Source: Streptosporangiaceae bacterium (GTDB lineage: Bacteria > Actinomycetota > Actinomycetes > Streptosporangiales > Streptosporangiaceae). From it: a stretch of 10,972 nucleotides of DNA. Positions within the stretch are counted from its first letter, which is position 1, and each line of letters starts with the position of its first letter. The stretch covers positions 1-10,972 of the forward strand of contig JASIGD010000194.1 of the NCBI GenBank assembly GCA_030045295.1, in the 5' to 3' direction. A program made the position numbers and the translations under genes. Shown in pieces: positions 1 through 6,003 of this stretch. The notes beneath the pieces were generated by a model that searched no databases, had not been told where the DNA came from, and saw only the letters and a program-made list of their open reading frames with translations.

Positions 1-2
1 GG

Positions 3-1136
3 TACCTGATCGAGTGGACCTGGCGGGCGATCTTCTGGATCAACATCCCGGTCGCGCTGATCGCGCTGGGCCTGATCGCCCTGTCCAAGCCGGCCAACCA
101 GGCCCGGCCGGCGCCGCTGGACTACCGCGGCCTGGCGCTGATCATCGGCGGGGTCGGCCTGTCGGTGTTCGGGTTCCAGCAGTCGGCGCTGTGGGGCTGG
201 GCCAGCCCGGCCATCTGGGCCAGCATCGCGGCCGGCGTGGCGCTGCTGGTGGTGTTCGTCGCCGTCGAGCGCCGGACCGCGTCGCCGCTGATCAACGTGC
301 GGATCTTCGCCAACCAGGCGTTCTTGGTGGAGAACATCATTCTCGGGGTGGCGATGATGGCGTTCATCCCGGTGTTCTTCTTCGCCGCCTTGTACGGGCA
401 GATCGCGCTGGCCCAAAAGGCCTTCACCGCCAGCCTGCTGATCTTGTACTTCTTCCTCGGCTTCGTGGTCTGCGCGCAGATCGGCGGGCGGATGCTGGAC
501 CGGGCCGGCGCCAAGCGGCCCGTCGTGCTGGGCTGCGCGCTGGCCGCGGCCGGGTTCGGGCTGTGGGCCAGCCACGCCACCACCCTGCACGCCGGCGCCC
601 AGGTGACCTGGATCGTGCTGGCCGGCGCCGGGATGGGCCTGATGCTCGGCCAGGCCAACACCGACGCGATCAACCGGGCCTCCCGGTACTCCTACGGCGA
701 GGCCACCGGCATCACCCAGACCGTCCGCAACTACGGCGCCAGCCTGGGCTTCGCCATCTTGGGCACCCTGCTGATCACCCGGTTCCGCACCGCCGTCACC
801 GCCTCCCTGACCGCCCGCGGCCTGCCCCGCCCCGCCGCCGCCGCCCAGGCGGCCAAGACCGCCCAGCTGCAAGGCAGCAGCGGCAACCCCGCCGCCATCC
901 CCGCCTTCATCCGCGCCGACTTCGCCGCCGCCACCCGCGACGTCCTGTACGCCATGGCCGCCATCATGGCCATCGCCGCCCTCGTCGCCCTGCGCGGCCT
1001 GACCCGCGGCGTCCAGCACGACACCACCCAAACCGCCGAGGAGTTCAGCCCCCAGCCACGCGGCCGGCACCAAGCCGCCGACCTCGACCCGGCCTGGGGC
1101 CCAGGCCCGGAAGGATTCCGTGATGACAGCCTTTAG
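3..1136 (+). CDS. MFS exporter, DHA2 (EmrB/QacA) type, C-terminal part
   Basis: Partial gene: the frame is open from base 3 and the start lies left of the window; 377 residues are visible. The first visible residues read EWTWRAIFWINIPVAL, the signature after TM5 of 14-TM drug:H+ antiporters (usual form GWRWIFWINVPIG). About nine hydrophobic segments follow, and GGRMLDRAGAKRP near residue 160 is the second-half version of MFS motif A (GxxxDRxGxR). It should be an inner-membrane proton-driven exporter; the substrate cannot be told. The tail after the last TM is hydrophilic and proline-rich. The stop overlaps the next gene by 14 bases, so the two are probably cotranscribed and translationally coupled. 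Oddity: from about base 780 onward nearly every codon ends in C, while the upstream part mixes G and C. Family call is firm, substrate unknown. Confidence 0.9.
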   Translation, partial: YLIEWTWRAIFWINIPVALIALGLIALSKPANQARPAPLDYRGLALIIGGVGLSVFGFQQSALWGWASPAIWASIAAGVALLVVFVAVERRTASPLINVRIFANQAFLVENIILGVAMMAFIPVFFFAALYGQIALAQKAFTASLLILYFFLGFVVCAQIGGRMLDRAGAKRPVVLGCALAAAGFGLWASHATTLHAGAQVTWIVLAGAGMGLMLGQANTDAINRASRYSYGEATGITQTVRNYGASLGFAILGTLLITRFRTAVTASLTARGLPRPAAAAQAAKTAQLQGSSGNPAAIPAFIRADFAAATRDVLYAMAAIMAIAALVALRGLTRGVQHDTTQTAEEFSPQPRGRHQAADLDPAWGPGPEGFRDDSL

Positions 1137-1725
1137 CATCATCGCGGCCCTGGCCACCGCGGTCCAGGCGGCCGCGCTCATTGTGCTGCACCTGCTCCCC
1201 ACCGGGTACAACCCGGTCCGCGATGCGGTCAGCGACTACGGCGTCGGCCCGTACCGCGGCTGGTTCTGGCTGCAAGCCGTCGCCGGCGGCCTGGGCTGTC
1301 TAGCCCTGGGCATCGCCCTGGCCCAGCTGCACCCGTTCACCCCGACCCAGGCGGCAGTGGCGCTGATCGTGACCGCCGCGGCCCGGTTCCTCATCCCGTT
1401 CTTCGCCACCGACCAGGGCGGGAGCCGGTTCCAGACGGCGCACGGGATCATTCACATGATCCTGGCGGTCATCGCCTTCGGCGGGCTGGTGTGGGCGGCC
1501 ACCGGCCTGTGGTCGACGCTGAGCCATTACCCGTCCTGGCGCGGAGCCCAGAGCGCCCTGACCATCATCCCGTGGATCATGCTCGGCGCCGTCATCGCCG
1601 TCGTGCTCGCGATCAGGGGCCCGCGGCTGAAGCCCTTCTTCGGCGTCTTCGAGCGCCTGTTCTACCTGTCCTCGATCACCTGGATGCTGATCGTCGCGAT
1701 CGATCTGGCCCGGATCTCAGGCTGA
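1123..1725 (+). CDS. DUF998 family membrane protein
   Basis: 200-residue protein with about six hydrophobic segments. The N-terminal motif HLLPTGYNPVRDAVSDYGVG is the hallmark of DUF998: a short His-Leu-Pro loop followed by NPVxDxVSDYG after TM1. The family consists of six-TM proteins of unknown activity. I chose ATG 1123 because AAGGA at 1111-1115 sits 7 bases upstream. GTG 1120 is in frame but only 4 bases from that site. The gene overlaps the 3' end of the MFS gene by 14 bases, which suggests one transcript and perhaps a shared membrane function. The C-terminus (PRLKPFFGVFERLFY, then a last TM) also fits the family. Function unknown. Confidence 0.85.
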   Translation: MTAFSIIAALATAVQAAALIVLHLLPTGYNPVRDAVSDYGVGPYRGWFWLQAVAGGLGCLALGIALAQLHPFTPTQAAVALIVTAAARFLIPFFATDQGGSRFQTAHGIIHMILAVIAFGGLVWAATGLWSTLSHYPSWRGAQSALTIIPWIMLGAVIAVVLAIRGPRLKPFFGVFERLFYLSSITWMLIVAIDLARISG

Positions 1726-1780
1726 GCCCCCGGACCGCACCCCGAACCCGCTGTGAACGTTCCACCAAAGGAGACCCGGA

Positions 1781-2080
1781 ATGCCTACCGTGACCATCGA
1801 AGGCAACGTGACCCTGCAACAAGCCGCCACCGCGCTGCACGACAAGCTCGGCAGCCGCTACGAGATCACCACCCACGGAAGCGGCGCCCAGCAGGCACTG
1901 AAAGTCAAACAGTCGGCCGCGGCCACCGCCACCGTGCATCTGGACCAGGACGGCAACGCCACCACGTTCCACGTCCACGGCGGCGGCCTGGTCATCTCGC
2001 GCATGGTCAACGAGTTCGGCATCGCCAAGAAAGTAGCCGCGACCATCGAGGAAGCCTTCGCCACCCGCCCCGCCAGCTGA
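1781..2080 (+). CDS. 99-aa conserved-looking protein of unknown function
   Basis: I cannot assign a named family. The start is well supported: AAAGGAG (1767-1773) lies 7 bases before ATG 1781. Visible structure: an N-terminal strand (PTVTIEGNVT), an amphipathic helix (LQQAATALHDKLG), further strands (residues 28-35 and 48-66, the latter ending TTFHVHGGG), and a C-terminal helix (VISRMVNEFGIAKKVAATIE). This is a compact alpha/beta protein with no signal peptide, TM segment or cysteine. HVHGGG is the most motif-like stretch and could bind metal or phosphate, but that is a guess. It lies 55 bases after the DUF998 gene on the same strand, so it may share its transcript. Codon use is normal for the window and the gene looks intact. 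Confidence 0.8.
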   Translation: MPTVTIEGNVTLQQAATALHDKLGSRYEITTHGSGAQQALKVKQSAAATATVHLDQDGNATTFHVHGGGLVISRMVNEFGIAKKVAATIEEAFATRPAS

Positions 2081-2188
2081 CCTGATGACCCGTGGCACCG
2101 AGCACCTCGATCGCCCGATACGGCCCGTCACGCCAGAAGCGGCATGAGGAGACCGGTTCGCCGGCGGCCACTGTTACATGCACACAAG

Positions 2189-2194
2189 AAGGAG
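2189..2194 (+). promoter_or_regulatory. RBS that fixes the 2201 start
   Basis: AAGGAG 6 bases before ATG 2201. It excludes the longer reading from 2144 and removes a spurious 19-residue basic leader. Confidence 0.8.
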
Positions 2195-2200
2195 ATCGTC

Positions 2201-2620
2201 ATGCCCGTCATCGTCGTTACCCGGCTGCGGCTCAGGGACCCCGCGCTGCTGGATGAGTTCTTCACCGACGCCGTCGCCGCCATCGAGCAGGCCATGAAGT
2301 CCGAAGGCAATCTCGGCACGGACGCGCTCGCCGACGCGAACAACGCCTGGTGGAGCGTCAGCGCCTGGCAAGAACGCCGCCTGATGCAGGCCTACGTGGA
2401 CAGCGAGCCGCACCTGGGCATCCGCGCGCGGCTAGATCACTACTGCGACGAGGCCACCTTCGCCGACTGGGACCAGGCCAGCCCCGGCCTGCCGGACTGG
2501 CAGACCAGCTGGCGCCACCTCACCGCAGACGGCAAGGCCGCCCAGCTCACGCACCCGTCCGCGGCAAACCAGACCCGGGACTTCCCGCCGCCGGTCCAGC
2601 CACCCCCCAGTGTCTCCTGA
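2201..2620 (+). CDS. Small dimeric alpha/beta-barrel (DUF3291/ABM-like) protein
   Basis: 139 residues from ATG 2201, which has AAGGAG (2189-2194) 6 bases upstream; the in-frame ATG 2144 has no comparable site. The N-terminus is a beta-strand (MPVIVVTRLRLRD), followed by a helix (LLDEFFTDAVAAIEQAMKSE), a strand with paired tryptophans (NAWWSVSAWQ), a helix (RRLMQAYVDSEPHLGI) and a basic helix ending FADWD. This order, with SVSAW...MQAYVDSEPH, resembles DUF3291 and antibiotic-biosynthesis-monooxygenase-like ferredoxin folds (known form: SVWes...L.aFv...H). Such proteins are small cytosolic homodimers, some heme- or quinone-linked, many uncharacterised. The last 25 residues form a Pro-rich, probably disordered tail (PPPVQPPPSVS). 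No catalytic residue can be named. Family call is moderate, function unknown. Confidence 0.75.
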   Translation: MPVIVVTRLRLRDPALLDEFFTDAVAAIEQAMKSEGNLGTDALADANNAWWSVSAWQERRLMQAYVDSEPHLGIRARLDHYCDEATFADWDQASPGLPDWQTSWRHLTADGKAAQLTHPSAANQTRDFPPPVQPPPSVS

Positions 2621-3054
2621 CGCAGCCAGCGCGAAGCCGCGGAACGGTCGGCCGAGGCCACCTGAAGCGCCCGCCGCGTGCTGATTTGATGGTGAGTCAC
2701 ACCGGCAGGTCCGAGCTCACCCGCTGGCCGCGGCGGCGATTCCTGGTGTGCCGCAGATCCCAGTCCAATGGCTCTGCCCGCCTTGCCGGGCCTGACGGCG
2801 AGGGCCACAGGCCACACCCGAAAGCGCGCGGCGGACTTGCCCATTGAATGTGTGACCTTCGGCTCTGACCAACGACCTGCAACGTCGGGACCAAAGGTGA
2901 ATATGAGTGAACCCGCCACGCGGCCATACTGGTGCCTAAGAAAGGGATGGCGAGATGAGCGACATCCGGAGAAGCACGGCGGTACCTGAACGTTGTTGAT
3001 TTCCGAGCCCTTTCCGGGACAGTAACTCTCGCGGGTCTAGGGAGATGAGCAGAA
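2621..3054. other. Gene-free spacer, 434 bp
   Basis: No convincing gene on either strand. Open frames here are short or are extensions of neighbouring genes. The right half holds two DosR-like half-palindromes (2852-2866 and 2887-2900). Two tiny ORFs follow: ATG 2903 (28 codons) and ATG 2955 (14 codons, behind AAGGGATGGCGAG). Both look like remnants or chance. Base composition is less extreme than in the flanking genes, as in eroded DNA. Confidence 0.6.
2852..2900 (+). promoter_or_regulatory. Candidate tandem DosR/DevR-like boxes
   Basis: GTGACCTTCGGCTCT (2852-2866) and CGGGACCAAAGGTGA (2886-2900) lie 35 bases apart. Both resemble the actinobacterial DosR/DevR core GGGACTTTNGGCCC (consensus recalled, not computed). 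The first matches about 10 of 13 informative positions; the second has an intact GGGAC half and a poor second half. The spacing of about 3.5 turns resembles the paired boxes of hypoxia-induced promoters. The nearest downstream gene is the decayed one at 3055. Confidence 0.35.
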
Positions 3055-3391
3055 ATGGCTGAGGTCTGGGAGTTCCACCACCTGCAGTGGTGTTACTCGA
3101 TCGACGGTCGGACGTCGAGTGGCGTCTACGCGACCCGTGAGAGGGCCGAGGCTGCGAGCCGGAAGCCACAGCGTTTCAGCAAGCGTTCATGTACTACGCG
3201 GCCGGTACGTCACTGGCTGCACCACTTATGGAGTGTGACGCTGAAACCGCCACACTTGACCGGCCGTGGCTCTCATCTCCTTCGACAATGACGGAATTCG
3301 GTACGTCGTCTACAGCCTCCAGCCGCGCGGCTTAGACCCAGCAGAGGCGTAGGCGCTCATCGGGGCAGCACGCGCCAAGATCGCCGCGTAG
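3055..3391 (+). pseudogene. Decayed small protein gene with two frameshifts and one stop
   Basis: The gene starts at ATG 3055, with AGGGAG (3039-3044) 10 bases upstream, and reads MAEVWEFHHLQWCYSIDGRT and on to ...RERAEAA in frame 1. Near 3156 the sensible reading moves to frame 3 (PEATAFQQAFMYYAAGTSLA ... TLDRPWL). Near 3270 it moves to frame 2 (ISFDNDGIRYVVYSLQPRGL, then DPAEA), meets TAG at 3350-3352, and continues ALIGAARAKIAA to a second stop at 3389-3391. The second shift is explained by an extra TC in CTCTCATC: without it the codons read straight through as RPWLISFDND. TAG 3350 is one C-to-T change from CAG (Gln). The ancestor would be about 110 residues, with two strands at its ends and a terminal helix. 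I do not recognise the family. The literal frame-1 ORF (3055-3291) ends in non-protein-like Arg/His-rich sequence. Confidence 0.65.
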
Positions 3392-3476
3392 CCGGGTGCC
3401 CCGTGCCACGTAAACCGGTCTGGTAGGTGCGTTCGGCCTGGCGACCCGATCGATTGCCAAACAATAGAGCAGCCCG

Positions 3477-3623
3477 GTGATCCGTGTCCTGGCCCGCCTG
3501 GGGTTCCCTTGCCTGGCTGAGGACGCTCAGGCAAATCCGAACCACGGTCGGCTCATCCGAGGGCGGATCAGCCTGCCCGGGCTGGCGATGGCGCTTGTCG
3601 TGCCGACCGGCGAGAACTGTTGA
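3477..3623 (+). pseudogene. Short unidentified ORF or gene remnant (48 codons)
   Basis: From GTG 3477 to TGA 3621-3623 the frame reads VIRVLARLGFPCLAEDAQAN ... LPGLAMALVVPTGENC. Composition is protein-like, with a mixed hydrophobic pattern rather than the Arg/Pro-rich look of shadow frames. It has no good RBS and is in the same frame as pta but separated by a stop. It may be the tail of another eroded gene in this spacer or a small real ORF. I recognise no family. Confidence 0.3.
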
Positions 3624-3675
3624 TCGCCTGTCACAGTGCTCATGTCATCGCGGTGGCCGACCGCTTCTGACCCCT

Positions 3676-3682
3676 GGAAGGA
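3676..3682 (+). promoter_or_regulatory. RBS that fixes the pta start
   Basis: GGAAGGA lies 7 bases before ATG 3690. The resulting N-terminus (MARSLLVAPAADDVGL) aligns with the N-terminus of characterised Pta proteins, so the upstream in-frame ATG 3636 can be set aside. Confidence 0.85.
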
Positions 3683-3689
3683 TGAGGTT

Positions 3690-5843
3690 ATGGCCCGGAG
3701 CCTGCTGGTCGCGCCAGCCGCCGATGATGTCGGCCTGGCCAGGACGTGCCTGGGTTTGCTGCGCGCCCTGGACCGGCGAGGGGTCAGCATCGGCTACGTC
3801 AAGCCGGTGGCCCAGCTCAGGGCGGACGGCGGTCCGGACCGCTCGGCCGCGCTAGTGGCCGCGGTCACGACGCTTCGTCCCGCAGATCCGCTTCCCGCTG
3901 CCGAACTTGAACGGCAGCTCGGCGAAGGCGAGCTCGATGTCGTCCTGGAAAGGATCGTGGGCGCCTGGGAGCGGGCCTATGCCCGGTCCGATGTGGTCGT
4001 GATCGAGGGACTGAGTTCGGGGACAGCTAAGCTGTACGCCGGTTCGCTGAACCAGGCGCTAGCCCGGGCGGTGGACGCCGCCGTTTTGCTGGTCAGCAGC
4101 TGGCGTCCGGGAACTACCGTCGAAAGCCTGGCCGAGCAGTTCGCCATCGTGGCCGGCGGATACGCCTCCGGCGAACAAGCTCGCGTGGTCGGCTGCGCGG
4201 TCCACGGCCTGCCCGCTTCGGATCCCGTCCCGGCCGCGGCACTGGCGACGGCGCTGGCCAGGCACGGGCTCAAGCTCATCGCCGGCGTGCCTGATCGCCC
4301 TGAGCTTGCCTGGCCGCGAGTGCTCGACCTGGTCCGCGAACTGAACCCGGACGTGCTGCACGAGGGTGACATGTCCCGGCGTATCGAGGACGTCGCGGTG
4401 TTCGCCCAAGGGGTCCCGGGCGGTATCCGCGTCCTCACCGGCGGCCGCCTGGTCGTGGTCCCCGGCGACCGGCACGACGTGATCATGGCGGCGTGCCTGG
4501 CCGAGCTCAACGGAATCCGCCTGGCCGCCCTGCTGCTCAGCGCGGGCATCATGCCCGATCCGCAGATATGGGAGCTTACCCGGGCCACGGCCGCCACTGG
4601 ACTGCCGGTGCTGGTCTGCGAGCACGACAGCTACCAGACCGCCATACGGGTACGCGGCCTGGACCCCGGACTGCCGGCCGACGACCTGGACCGGGTCGAG
4701 GGCGTGACGAACAACATCGCCGACGCATTGGACGTGTCTTGGCTGGAGTCGCTGACGAATACCTCACGGCCGCGCCGGCTCAGCCCAGCCGCCTTCCGCC
4801 ATCAGCTGGCCGAGAAGGCGCGCGCCGCAGACGCGTGCGTGGTCTTGCCCGAAGGTACTGAGCCGCGTACCGTGCAGGCCGCGGTCGCCTGCGCCGAGCG
4901 GGGCGTAGCCCGCAGCGTGCTGCTCGGACCCCCCGATGCCGTGGCCCGGGTCGCCCGGCACTTGGGCCTGACACTGCCGCCCGGCATCACAGTGGTAGAC
5001 CCGGCAGCCGTTGCCGAGCGTTATGTCGGCCCGCTGGCCCGGCTCCGGCGGCATCGCGGCTGGACTGAGGAGGTGGCCCGTGAGCATCTCGCCGACCCGG
5101 TCACGGTCGGGACCATGATGCTCCGGCAAGGCGAAGTGGACGGCCTGGTTTCCGGGGCGGTGCATACCACCGCCGACACGGTCCGCCCAGCCCTGCAGAT
5201 CCTCGGCACCAAGGCGGATAGCCGTCTGGTGTCGTCGGTGTTCTTCATGTGCCTGCCCGACGAGGTGGTCATCTACGGCGACTGCGCCATCAATCCGCGG
5301 CCCGGCGCCGAGGATCTGGCCGATATCGCCATCCAGAGCGCCGCGTCCGCGCGGGCTTTCGGCATCGAGCCGCGGGTGGCGATGATCAGCTTCAGCACCG
5401 GTACCTCCGGTAAGGGATCCGATGTGGAAAAGGTCGCTGAGGCCACCCGGATCGTGCGAGAACGTGAGCCCGGCCTGGCCGTCGACGGCCCCCTGCAATA
5501 TGACGCCGCCGCCATCGCCTCTGTCGGCCGGGCCAAGCGGCCCGGCAGCCCCGTGGCCGGCCGCGCCAGCGTCTTCATCTTTCCCGACCTTGATACCGGG
5601 AACACCACCTACAAGGCCGTGCAACGCAGCGCGCAGGTGATCAGCATCGGGCCGATGTTGCAGGGTCTGGCCAAGCCGGTCAACGACCTGAGCCGCGGCG
5701 CCTTGGTCGACGACATCGTCTACACGGTGGCCCTGACCGCTATCCAGGCCCGCGCGAGGTTAGCAGGCCCGAGGGGCTATCCGCGCAGATCGCCTGAAAC
5801 ATCCGGTCGATCCAGGGCTTGGTGGCCATCGGTGATCGGCTGA
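3690..5843 (+). CDS. pta: Phosphate acetyltransferase (long, three-domain type)
   Basis: 717 residues, matching the usual 700-715 of long Pta. It catalyses acetyl-CoA + phosphate <-> acetyl phosphate + CoA in the cytosol. Domains: dethiobiotin-synthetase-like AAA_26 (about 1-220), DRTGG (about 225-340) and catalytic PTA_PTB (about 365-690). Diagnostic catalytic-domain blocks are VLPEGTEPRTVQAA (385-398), EVDGLVSGAVHTTADTVRP (482-500), SSVFFMCLPDEVVIYGDCAI (515-534), SFSTGTSGKGSDVEK (567-581) and DGPLQYDAAAIASVGRAKRP (599-618). The N-terminal P-loop-like segment (PAADDVGLART) lacks the Walker Lys, but E. coli Pta has the same feature, so this is normal. After the usual end (TAIQ, 683-686) there is a 31-residue Arg/Pro-rich extension. 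No acetate kinase gene is adjacent here. The gene converges on the Pat-like gene, linking acetyl phosphate and acetyl-CoA to protein acetylation. Very sure of family. Confidence 0.95.
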   Translation: MARSLLVAPAADDVGLARTCLGLLRALDRRGVSIGYVKPVAQLRADGGPDRSAALVAAVTTLRPADPLPAAELERQLGEGELDVVLERIVGAWERAYARSDVVVIEGLSSGTAKLYAGSLNQALARAVDAAVLLVSSWRPGTTVESLAEQFAIVAGGYASGEQARVVGCAVHGLPASDPVPAAALATALARHGLKLIAGVPDRPELAWPRVLDLVRELNPDVLHEGDMSRRIEDVAVFAQGVPGGIRVLTGGRLVVVPGDRHDVIMAACLAELNGIRLAALLLSAGIMPDPQIWELTRATAATGLPVLVCEHDSYQTAIRVRGLDPGLPADDLDRVEGVTNNIADALDVSWLESLTNTSRPRRLSPAAFRHQLAEKARAADACVVLPEGTEPRTVQAAVACAERGVARSVLLGPPDAVARVARHLGLTLPPGITVVDPAAVAERYVGPLARLRRHRGWTEEVAREHLADPVTVGTMMLRQGEVDGLVSGAVHTTADTVRPALQILGTKADSRLVSSVFFMCLPDEVVIYGDCAINPRPGAEDLADIAIQSAASARAFGIEPRVAMISFSTGTSGKGSDVEKVAEATRIVREREPGLAVDGPLQYDAAAIASVGRAKRPGSPVAGRASVFIFPDLDTGNTTYKAVQRSAQVISIGPMLQGLAKPVNDLSRGALVDDIVYTVALTAIQARARLAGPRGYPRRSPETSGRSRAWWPSVIG

Positions 5844-5883
5844 ACTGCCCGGCTGGCTAGCGCCCCGGCGGCGGGTTTGATAT

Positions 5884-5904
5884 CCGGGCCGGGTTGCCGG
5901 CCGG
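5884..5904. terminator. Hairpin between convergent pta and pat-like genes
   Basis: CCGGgCCGG - GTTG - CCGGCCGG forms an 8-bp GC stem with one bulged G, 40 bases after the pta stop. There is no T-tract, which is common for actinobacterial intrinsic terminators. It could act on either strand. A second small hairpin, GTCCT-GCA-AGGAC (5961-5973), lies about 30 bases past the pat-like stop. Confidence 0.45.
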
Positions 5905-5960
5905 TTGAAGCGGCGGTGTGATGACCGCGGGCCTGGTGCATCCGACGGGCGGCACGGACG

Positions 5961-5973
5961 GTCCTGCAAGGAC
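5961..5973 (-). terminator. Small hairpin downstream of the pat-like gene
   Basis: Perfect 5-bp stem GTCCT/AGGAC with a 3-base loop, starting about 30 bases after the TAG of the pat-like gene on its own strand. Short and without a T-tract, so only a weak candidate. Confidence 0.25.
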
Positions 5974-6003
5974 GCCGGGGCGGCCGCGTGGGAGACCGGC
6001 CTG

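Larger units (their letters stand above)
3392..3689. other. Spacer upstream of pta with one short ORF
   Basis: 298 bp between the decayed gene and pta. It contains a short protein-like frame at 3477-3623 and a small hairpin CTGAG-GACG-CTCAG (3517-3530). I find no clear -35/-10 pair for pta, although its promoter must lie here or further upstream. In-frame ATG 3636 is not the likely pta start (see pta). Confidence 0.5.

Noticed and set aside
14..1123. 369-codon plus-strand frame over the MFS gene
   Set aside because: Arg/Pro/Gly-rich out-of-frame reading; the MFS frame has TM segments and motif A.
2153..2164. CCGG-TTCG-CCGG mini-hairpin upstream of 2201 as a terminator
   Set aside because: Only 4 bp of stem with no extension; such motifs are frequent by chance at this GC content.
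2440..2919. 159-codon minus-strand frame across the end of the ABM-like gene and the spacer
   Set aside because: Half is antisense to a real gene; composition is not protein-like and there is no RBS or motif.
3636..3689. Upstream ATG as pta start
   Set aside because: The 18 extra residues have no family support and the strong RBS is placed for ATG 3690.
3711..3746. Missing Walker-A lysine at the Pta N-terminus as an anomaly
   Set aside because: E. coli Pta has the same TSVGL-type loop without Lys, so this is normal for the family.
4764..5624. 286-codon minus-strand frame opposite pta
   Set aside because: Shadow frame; pta motifs on the plus strand explain the sequence and the opposite frame has no recognisable domain.
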